A stretch of 64,000 bases of DNA, from NCBI GenBank assembly GCA_019915015.1, contig JAHBBC010000057.1, positions 1-64,000 on the forward strand, in the 5' to 3' direction. Shown in pieces: positions 25,301-33,800 of the stretch. Made by a program: the position numbers and the translations under genes. The stretch is from Auriscalpium vulgare (lineage: Eukaryota > Basidiomycota > Agaricomycetes > Russulales > Auriscalpiaceae). The first letter of the stretch is position 1, and each line of letters opens with the position of its first letter. Below the pieces are notes generated by a model. It worked only from the letters and a program-made list of their open reading frames with translations. It was not told where the DNA came from and did no database searches.

Positions 25301-26422
25301 ATGCCGCCGCCTAGCCCAAGTCATTTACAGACTCCCTCCAGAGCGGCTACATTGGATTATTCTTTCACTCCCAGGCGCACTGGAGAAGTGAAAGCCCAGT
25401 CACGACATTTGCCAGCAGCCCCTCAGTCAGAGGAAGACATTACTTTGGACAATGCGTCTCGTGCGGAAATTGCGGACAGCATTTACGCGAAATTTTGCAC
25501 TTCTCCCGACGACTACGAACCATCTCTAGAAGCACGAGTGGAGGCTTTGATCAGTGCTCCGCTGTCACAACGATATATTCTACGAGATGGACCTCTATTA
25601 CCCGTAGGATCGGAGCAATATTCGTTGAAATCTCATGCGTTGTGGCCTGCTATTGGAGTAGCCGCAGAGCTTCAGGATTTAATTTCACAACTCTATGCGC
25701 TCCTGGATCCTCCAAGGTTGAGCTTTGTTATTGACTATAACAATTATCTAATTGTTGCGCTGCGAGGATCCCGTACGTTGAACGAGCTCGACTTAGCCTG
25801 GGAAATCCTCGTACACCGGCTTTCCTTAGCGGTCAAACACTTGGAGAAAGCTAGAGAGGAAATAGTAGGGTCGGTCAGAATCGCTTCGCCAGCCACAACC
25901 ACGCAATCCGAGACAGTGCGACTCCACGGATTAAGTACTCTTAACGTTCTCAAAGAGTATTTACAGCGGCCTGCTCTGAGAGAGCGTATGGATCAATTCA
26001 TCATGGATTTACTACGGACAAATGCACAAGCTCTACCTCACGAAGTCTGGCCTCTCCCAGACAATTTCCTCGATGAAGTCATAGCGGCCGAATCGCAGCC
26101 GCCTCCAAGAACTCTAGTGCCCTCTCCTCGACAGAATACTCTTATAACCCCACCTCGTATACGAGATGAGCCCGAGGAAACCTCGGGACAGGGAAATAAG
26201 GGTAAAGGAAGAGCGGATGAGACTATCATCGGAGAGCAACATACTCGGTACGAAAGCTGTGCGACAGGAGCCTCAAGTCGGCCTCGTTCTTCTCTACCTG
26301 CGCAGTTAACTCTTCAAAATGTGGAGCATCCGCCTTTTCGAAAAGCTGGAGATTTCTTTGAACGGTTCAATAAACCATCGGCTACGTACGTGTCACAGGT
26401 GTTACCGTATACGCCAGTACGT
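25301..26422 (+). pseudogene. Gag N-terminal part, chromovirus copy A (truncated)
   Basis: From ATG 25301 (MPPPSPSHLQTPSRAATLDY) the 374-residue translation is nearly the same as the first 374 residues of the complete Gag at 39545-36399. The upstream in-frame TTG at 25283 is not needed, since copy B starts at the same Met. The homology ends at the codons for YTPVR, where the Gypsy-2 LTR (TGATAGG) begins; the stop a codon later belongs to that LTR. No pol or 3' LTR of this copy is seen in the window. Confidence 0.88.
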
Positions 26423-27063
26423 TGATAGGTTCAGGCCGCGGGCAAGCGTGTAGCGAGACGTCGCGAGACGGGGAAGCAGCATGCGAGGTGCAGGGTCGCG
26501 GGAGCGGGGGTGATGGGAACGTGGTCCGGCGACCCAGGAGCAACCGGGACTGGCGACGGAACGGATCACCGGAACGGGCTAGATTGGGAGGGCTTAGTGA
26601 CGTAGGTAGAGCCACTACTTAGGGAGCTGCGCGAGACGTAGCAACCCAATCAACCTGTGGGTGGCGCAAGCCACCCACACCCTTTACCTCACAGAAACTG
26701 TAGCCTGAGGCGCTACCAGACTTAGGAAGGCAGGACCCCACCGATGTGGGAACAGGTAGGCAGGCGGACAGGCAAGAGGGGGGTGCGACGGCCCATAGGC
26801 GGACGCTTCGCACACGGGTGCGAAGCACTCGGAGGAGGATCCCGTAGAGGGCATCCCCAGGCAGGTGAGTGTTTAGTTTGGTGTTTAGGCGGTAGGAGGT
26901 GGCCCCGCACGACCGCGGGGAGGGCACGAAGCGCAACAGCGACACGAACACCTTCCCACTCAGCAAGTCTAGTCACCCGGACTGGATCGCGACGTATAGG
27001 AGGCAGTGTTGGTGGTTGTTGTCCTGTGAGGCACTCGCCGCACGCCCCGCTAGGGTCCGTCCC
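26423..27063 (+). repeat. 5' LTR of Gypsy-2, left part
   Basis: This starts TGATAGG right at the break in the copy A gag and runs 641 bp to the GTCCC target duplication of copy B. The remaining 16 bp of the LTR (ending GCGTATCA) are at 40244-40259, giving a ~657 bp LTR with TGATA/TATCA inverted ends. In between are a perfect 9 bp hairpin with a GCAA loop (26657-26678) and short GC-rich direct repeats. No coding function is inferred. Confidence 0.75.
26657..26678. repeat. perfect hairpin with GCAA tetraloop
   Basis: GTGGGTGGC, loop GCAA, GCCACCCAC: nine uninterrupted base pairs closed by a GNRA-type loop, inside the Gypsy-2 LTR. It could act at the RNA level (for example a poly(A) or packaging structure) or be chance. 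Confidence 0.6.
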
Positions 27064-27679
27064 TGAGACGCCTCTAGCAGGTGAGTCTCGAGATTCGGAG
27101 TAGGACGGGCGAGAGACGAGCCCAGGAAGGAACCAAAGGTGTGTCGTCCTGTCGGTACGGGGCTTCCCCGTGTTGACAGACCTCCTCCGTAGCACGGAAG
27201 GAGTGGAGGGCGAGGAGAGATGATCACGCCCGTAGGCGCAAGGCCCGAGCGGGAGCTCAGTCGTTAGGAGGCTTCCTCCTGGTGACTGGCTCGAGAGAGA
27301 GTTGGGCGAGGCGCCGGCGGCCCAAGTGCGTCGCGCGTGTGTGGTTCTGTGGGCGCACTGATGGCGCTCAAGAAGCTTCACGCGCTCGTGACTTGTCGCG
27401 TCGTCGCGTCGTCGGTTCTCGTAGTCGTCTAGCAACTACCTTACTTGTAGGAGACTTGAAGAGAGAAAATAGGAGACGATGAGACGAGGAGAGGAAAAAA
27501 AGAAAAAGAAACACGTTGTATTGATGATGCACGATGCTGTCAGTACACGACTTATATACTTACAGTCGTCTTCAAACTCCGACTTAATCTAATCTATCAT
27601 ACCGTAATCTAATAGCGTCCTGCGTCGAGACTAATGACTTTCTGCCCGCGTTACCTCTGGGCCTCTTTCTCCCGTCACA
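27064..27679 (-). repeat. 3' LTR of chromovirus copy B
   Basis: A 616 bp LTR (minus orientation) differing from the 5' LTR at about 27307 (c against t) and 27592 (c against a). The G-run just before it (ACTGGGGGG, minus strand, about 27682-27690) fits a polypurine tract. The first bases of the LTR supply the stop codon of the third ORF. A TATA-like 'tatataagtc' lies in the U3 part. Confidence 0.92.
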
Positions 27680-30656
27680 AAGCCCCCCCAGTCTCGGCGT
27701 TGGAAGCTTCGCTCGAATTGTCCCAAGAGGCATGCAGCGCGCTCAAGTCGAGGATTCCCAGGGCTGCGATGTCGGGGTCTGCGTTGATCCTGCCCTCTGC
27801 GTGTGCCTCCGAACCTACCCCGTCCAGTGCACGTCGTTCAGCTGGGCGCAAGGCATTACGCAGTTCTTTAGCCCACTGTGTCGGCGTGAGGGTGAGGTCT
27901 TGCTTCGCCGCGGATAGGTTATTCAGACGCGTGGTGAACCAGACTTCGTTGGACCAGGACCATTCACCGTTCCAGGCGCGACTGTCCAAAAAGTCCTTCT
28001 GTCTCGGCCAAAGGCTCCTTCCGCTCTTTCCTCCATACAGTCGATCTACCTCCGATGGCGTCGTACGGTCGAAGCAGCTAGGGACTGGAGCTGTCGTCGG
28101 GTCGCCAATGCCATAATCCGTCACTAGCCGCGAAGGCCCCGTACCCGCATCCTCCAACAGGCTAGGAGGCCCAAATTGAAGGGCGAGTCTCCAAGAAATT
28201 CCACCCGCTTGGAGGAACATGCGTGCGTTAGGCTGTGTCATGAGATCGCGCACAGTCGCGAGGTACGCGTCCCAGATGTTGGCGCGTGCCTCCCACCAAC
28301 GAACTTGGGTGAGGTTGACGTGCGCGTACGCCGCCCAGCTGTCCGGCAGGATTGGAAGTGGCCGCGGTAGACGACTCTTTGGATAGCTCCATCGGAAGGA
28401 AATGCCTTTGCTGAGCATGAAGGCAATCACGTCTGGCCACGGTGCAGTGCAGGCATCTCTCCACATCGCTACTCGCAGTTTCGAGCGCGACAGCAAGTGA
28501 ATATGCCCGGTAAGGATGGGAGTGGTGGGCGGAATGGACAACGGAGTCTCCGAAGGACGTAAGATGGCCGCTGAGAACGTGGCGACCCCATGCAGCGGTG
28601 AAGATGGCCCGTATACTTCCATATTAACAGTGACGGGTTGCTCCTCCAAGCTCACGTTGTCCGGAGTGGGGGAAACAGGCTCAGTGTCTATGGCCGTCAA
28701 CTGATCGCTGCTTGTCTCGGATATTCTGTCCATAAGTGAAGTTGTGGGCACTGTATCCATCCGCGACAACAAAGATGTGGGCCGAACTGCAATTCCTTGG
28801 GACATACGAGCGAGTAACGTCGGAACTTTTGGACTGTCGAGTTCCCTCGCTACACTTTCCACCACTGACGTAGGACCCGTCAGACGATCAAGAAGAGATC
28901 GAGCGCTCGATCCACCCTCGAGAGAGCTGTCCTCTCGAGGTCTTTTACGTCCGCGTGTCTCGATGGGCGTGGTTGGTCCGCGGGAGGATGAAGAAGAGCT
29001 ATCCTTCTTCGCAGAACCGGACTGTCCAGTTCTGTCCTCCATAACCACGTCCGATGAGGCACGTTGCGACGAACTTTCTCCAGGCCGGTGATGGAGAGTT
29101 TGGAGAGAGACACGAATGGCGGTTTGAACGTCAGCCTCTTCTTGATGTAGCTGATGCTCGACATCCGCGTCGCTGTCGCGGACTGGGAATGGTGGGTCGA
29201 CGTGTGCTCTCTCCTTCCCTTTCCCGGATGGCAATGTGGCGCGCGGCTCGGCATTTGAAGGGGTTGGAGGATCGGCCGGTGGCCTCATGGGACCGATGTT
29301 CTTCCCGTATATAGACTCGATGAAGTCGTCTTCTTTGTCCTGGTCATAGGCGGGAAGCGGAAGCATCTCCCATTCGCCCGGCAGCTCCTTGGTCGTACGG
29401 AAGTCGGTTATGTCGACGAACACGGTACCGTCCCCAGGTTCGGGGTGATTCAACCGAACCGCACATCCCATGTACTCGCCATCCTTCACGTGCTTGGCTG
29501 CGATGTACCGCCTCGTGGAGGGGTCGTCCGAATCCATCTGTTCGTGCCAGCGACGGACTTCACTGACTTTTCGAATACGGTCTTTGCGGAGCAGTTCGTT
29601 TGTCCTATGCTTCAAGTTCTCGGCATTTTTCTCCCACTTGCGCAAGCGTTTGTCTCGCTCGCGTGTTACCGCTACGATTTCTCGCGCACCTAGATTGCGA
29701 GGGTTGAGCACTGCCAACTCCGGTTTCTCCAACCCGAAGTGCCACAGATACCGAGGGTTCGCGCCGTGAAGGTAGAGTTCTTGAACATTCGGCCAGGTGA
29801 TTCGAGGGAGATGAAAGTCTATGAGGGTGCCCACGCGTTCTCCTGAAAGCCAAATGATGATTGTATTCGTCCAACCAGCTACGGGGAGGGGAATTGCTTC
29901 CCAGCCATGACCCGCATGAGTTGCGAGAAATACCACGAAAGCCATCCACTCGTGCATAGAACGACGAATGCTCGAGAGTTGTTTCTTGAGGTCGTTTTTA
30001 TCCGCTGCCTCTCGGGTCATGGCAGGGATACGTAGTGGTGCCGCATCGTACCCCAAGTACTTCTGCATGGCCTCTCCGATCTGCATCATATGGCCCGTAT
30101 ACTCCGTCAACCACGATAAGGCCTTTGGAGCGCATTGATACCGGTCATTGCCTACACGTACGAAGCCGTTCCCGTCCGCTTGATCGTTATACACCCACTC
30201 TTCATTGGTACTGTCGTTGGGCAACGGACGATAAGCGAGCCAAGGACGTTTGTAGTCCCACCATTCGATGGGGATGTCTGGTCCGTCCGATCGATAACGA
30301 AATGGGGGAGTCGCGTGTAAAGCAGTTCGTGAAGGTAGGGGCACCGGCGAGCGTCCGCTCGGCGTTGGATCCATTCCGAATCCGACCCATTGAACTCCTG
30401 GAACTGAAGATGTGTAGACTTCGGCGAGATATCCTCCTGACGTCACTATGTTGTATGGCTTGACTGATTCATCGTAAATCGCCTTGGGGTCTCCTGCGCG
30501 CCTTCGACGCGCAATGTCTCGCAATTTCCCTGCCGGCGGGGGCGTGGGAGCGGCTTCCGCTCCCCAACCATGCGATGGTTGTGCCCACGACGACATTTGG
30601 CGTTTGACGGAGTTGGGGCGAGGTGATGGTTCAAGACAAAGAAGTGAGTTCTGCAT
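27675..30656 (-). CDS. third ORF of the chromovirus, unknown function
   Basis: This is a 993-codon uninterrupted frame between pol and the 3' LTR, in the same orientation, starting at ATG 30656, 175 bp after the pol stop. Residues ~60-430 look folded and Trp/Tyr-rich (IEWWDYKRPWLAYRPLP, HEWMAFVVFLATHAGHGWEA, TNTIIIWLSGERVGTLIDFH), followed by a charged helical stretch (~340-380). Residues ~470-690 are low complexity. The last ~280 residues form a second Trp-rich region (WRDACTAPWPDVIAFML, ...RSLWPRQKDFLD, WNGEWSWSNEVWFTTRLNN). I see no signal peptide, clear membrane anchor or envelope-like cleavage site, so an env gene is not supported. No zinc finger or nuclease motif was recognised. The stop TGA lies inside the LTR and the G-run polypurine tract is part of the coding sequence. 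With no lesion over 3 kb, it has probably been kept by selection until recently. Confidence 0.8.
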   Translation of the reverse strand: MQNSLLCLEPSPRPNSVKRQMSSWAQPSHGWGAEAAPTPPPAGKLRDIARRRRAGDPKAIYDESVKPYNIVTSGGYLAEVYTSSVPGVQWVGFGMDPTPSGRSPVPLPSRTALHATPPFRYRSDGPDIPIEWWDYKRPWLAYRPLPNDSTNEEWVYNDQADGNGFVRVGNDRYQCAPKALSWLTEYTGHMMQIGEAMQKYLGYDAAPLRIPAMTREAADKNDLKKQLSSIRRSMHEWMAFVVFLATHAGHGWEAIPLPVAGWTNTIIIWLSGERVGTLIDFHLPRITWPNVQELYLHGANPRYLWHFGLEKPELAVLNPRNLGAREIVAVTRERDKRLRKWEKNAENLKHRTNELLRKDRIRKVSEVRRWHEQMDSDDPSTRRYIAAKHVKDGEYMGCAVRLNHPEPGDGTVFVDITDFRTTKELPGEWEMLPLPAYDQDKEDDFIESIYGKNIGPMRPPADPPTPSNAEPRATLPSGKGKERAHVDPPFPVRDSDADVEHQLHQEEADVQTAIRVSLQTLHHRPGESSSQRASSDVVMEDRTGQSGSAKKDSSSSSSRGPTTPIETRGRKRPREDSSLEGGSSARSLLDRLTGPTSVVESVARELDSPKVPTLLARMSQGIAVRPTSLLSRMDTVPTTSLMDRISETSSDQLTAIDTEPVSPTPDNVSLEEQPVTVNMEVYGPSSPLHGVATFSAAILRPSETPLSIPPTTPILTGHIHLLSRSKLRVAMWRDACTAPWPDVIAFMLSKGISFRWSYPKSRLPRPLPILPDSWAAYAHVNLTQVRWWEARANIWDAYLATVRDLMTQPNARMFLQAGGISWRLALQFGPPSLLEDAGTGPSRLVTDYGIGDPTTAPVPSCFDRTTPSEVDRLYGGKSGRSLWPRQKDFLDSRAWNGEWSWSNEVWFTTRLNNLSAAKQDLTLTPTQWAKELRNALRPAERRALDGVGSEAHAEGRINADPDIAALGILDLSALHASWDNSSEASNAETGGAL

Positions 30657-30831
30657 CGTCCGTCCTCCGTCTAAGCGCGCCTCGAGGCGGTGGCGCCCAG
30701 CGGGGTCACGTGCTGTCGTCGCGTCGCGTAAAATAGATAAAATGAAAGAAAAAGGCTATACTCTGAACAATGAATAGTACAGAAAGAAATAAAATGGAAA
30801 GAAATTATATACAAAAAAGGGTGATTCCGCT

Positions 30832-33800
30832 TCACTGTTTAGCGGGACCGGCCAAGCCCGCGTCTCGTCTGTAAGAGAATAGCCGTTGGGGTGCGTTCCG
30901 CAAATCCGTGGTGGTGGCCCATGAGTCGTATAGCGGCGAATACCCCTCCCAGCGAATGAGGTAGAGCATTTGCTTCTTGCGCTTGTCGTAACGATGGCCG
31001 ACTATCTTATCAACATGATACTCTTCAGAGGCTGGCTTGTCTGAACGGGTGTCTGGCAGCACCGTGCGATGCCCGAATTCAGGATCTGATGGTCTGTATA
31101 GACGTAGATGTTCGAGATTAAGAACGTTGGAACCAGGGTAATTGTCGGGAAGTCGAAGACGATAGACCTTGGGGTTAATACGCTCCTGAATCTCGAATGG
31201 GCCAACAGCGCGTTGTACTAACTTGATGCCTTCTCCTTTGCTTTCCACCCATTCCAAAGAATGTGGATTCACCAAGACTTGGTCTCCGACCTTAAATTCT
31301 AACTCTCGTCGACCCTTGTTGTAGGATTCGCTCTGTTTCAACTGAGCTCGCGCGAGAGCCATCCTCGCGCTTTCCCGATGGTACTGCATTAATCGCACGA
31401 AATCGTCGGATCGGTCATTCAACAAAGCGTCCTGTGGAGCGGCTTCCGCTCCTTCCGCCTGTGCAAAATCCAAGCTGGATTTGGGTTGGTACCCATAGAG
31501 TACGAAATGAGGGCTCATCCCGGTGGACGAATGGGGCAGATTATTATAAGCGTGCTCGAGCAGCGGCAACCATTCAGCCCAACTTGTCTTGTCCGTAGCG
31601 ACATATGCGCGTAGCATGATCTCCAGCTTCTGGTTTACGATTTCAGTTTGTCCATCATGCTGAGGGTGATGCGAGGATGATAGAGACATTCTAGTCTTGA
31701 GCGCTTTCGACACTCCTTTCCAGAAGTCGGAAGTCCACCTTGGATCGCGATCGGAAACGATGTTGTCTGGCACGCCGAACCTGCAGATGACATGATTGAC
31801 GAAAAGTTTCGCGAATCCTTCAGCAGTTAGGCCAGTCGTGGTCGGAATAAACTGCGCGTGCTTCGACATTCGATCGACGGTAACCAGTACCGCATTGGAT
31901 TCTAGCGACCAAGGTAGGCCGGTCACTAAGTCTAGCGAGACAGATTCGTAAGGGCGGCGCGGAATTGGATTCGGAATCAAACGACCGAACTTAGTAAAGT
32001 TCCTGTGTTTGATTTTCTGGCACACATCGCAGGTATCACAGAACTTTTGTACATCTTTCTTCATCGAAGGCCAAAAGAATTTTCCGCTCATAAGCTGCCA
32101 TAGCTTCTCTGCGCCTGCATGAGCCGATTCAAACGGAGATTCATGAGCTTGAAGGAGTAAACTCGCTCGCAGAGATTTGGGAACACAAAGCCGGGGTTGA
32201 AAATCCGCGTCTCTAAAATATAACAGTCCTTTCTCATCCTTGAAGTATCGTTGTCCCGCGTCCCAAGAATCTGGAGAGGTACTAGTAGTTTCCCATCTCT
32301 GCTTGAAAGCGGCATCCGCTTTATATCCTTGCAGGAAGGTTTGCAGATAACTCTTATCCATGTGGACATGGATAGTAGGAGGGGGATTTGCTATTTCCCA
32401 AACTCGCTGCCTGTCATACAGATCGGAATGCTCTGTCGATTCGGGCGTCCTGATTGTCCTTGCGTCGGCTTCCGACGATGGTTCCTCAGAGATGGAGTTC
32501 TCCTTCGCACGTTCCGAATCGTTGCTCTTACTAGCTGTCTTGTAGGAGCGGGTTGTGACTTGGAAACAATGATGGGGCGTAGCAGACAAGCTGTCATTCC
32601 AGTCCGTTAAAACCAACTGTGCGGACTTCTCCAATTCTCCTACGGAGTTGCCTTTCAAAGGAGATTCGGACAACTTGGCGAGCGTTAAAGCGGGTGAGTC
32701 TTCATCCTTCGGAGTTACATAGACGGGAACGGCCTCCAGCAAACGAGAAATGGGATCTACGTTGGAGTGCACCCTACCAGGACGATGAATGATCTCAAGG
32801 CCTGGAGCATATGCTGAGAAGACAGTTCCCCAAGCTCCCAACCGTCGATTATTGTTTTCATACGTCTTTGCCCATTGAAGAGCCGCGTGGTCGGTGACAA
32901 GTAGGATACGTTCCCCTTCAATGAACGGCTGGAATTTTACAAGCCCTTCTTTAGCAGCTAGAGCCTCCCTTTCTGTCGCAGAATAATTCCTTTCCGCCGG
33001 TTTGAATGTTCGACTCCAATATCCTACTACCCTTTCGACTTGTACTGCTGTATCCTCGAAGGAGCTTCCCCAGGTGCCCTCGTGATCACAGTCAATGATC
33101 TTACTCGATAAAGTGGTCGTGAGCTTGGGAACTGGCTTCCCTGACTCATATGCTCGACGGACACGTTCATAGGTCCTCGTTCCTTTCAGATCTTTCAAGG
33201 CCATTATTTGCACTTGTTGCAGAGTGACTCCTAGCCCGTCTCCGGAAGCATCCGTATATAACCGATAGGGCTTCCCCATCTCCGGATGCGCTAGTACTGG
33301 AGCACGCGATAGAGCTTTCTTGATCTCTTCGAAGGCTCTTTCGTGTTCCGCACGCCAATTCCACGCAGCACCCTTACGAGTCAGCGAGAACAGAGGGGTT
33401 GCGAGTGTAGCGTAGTGTGGTATGAATGCCGAAAAGTACACGGCCATTCCCAGGAATGTGCGTAATTCAGCCACCTTAACGGGCCTCGGCATCTTCAAGA
33501 TGGCTTCCACCTTTTGTTTGTGCGTCGACAAACCCAGCCGAGAGACTTTGTGTCCGAGTAGAATGATGGAACTATAGAAAAGATGACATTTCTTCGGGGA
33601 TAACGTGATTCCTGATTTCTCGATGGCTCCGAGCACTTTGTCCAGATGTTCGATGTGTTCTTCGTAGCTTCTCGAATAAACCACTATGTCGTCTATATAG
33701 ACTAGGCAAAACAACCAGAGGTACGGAGACAAAATCTCTTGCATGACACGTTGGAAGATGGAAGGGCCGTTGCGTAGCCCGAAGGGCATCCTCAAAAATT

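Noticed and set aside
26706..27438. A 237-codon minus-strand frame across 26722-27435
   Set aside because: It runs from the chromovirus LTR through the GTCCC duplication into the Gypsy-2 LTR, so it spans an insertion junction.
27675..30656. Reading the third ORF as an envelope gene
   Set aside because: No signal peptide, no C-terminal membrane anchor and no furin-type site are visible; the hydrophobic stretches are short and Trp-rich.
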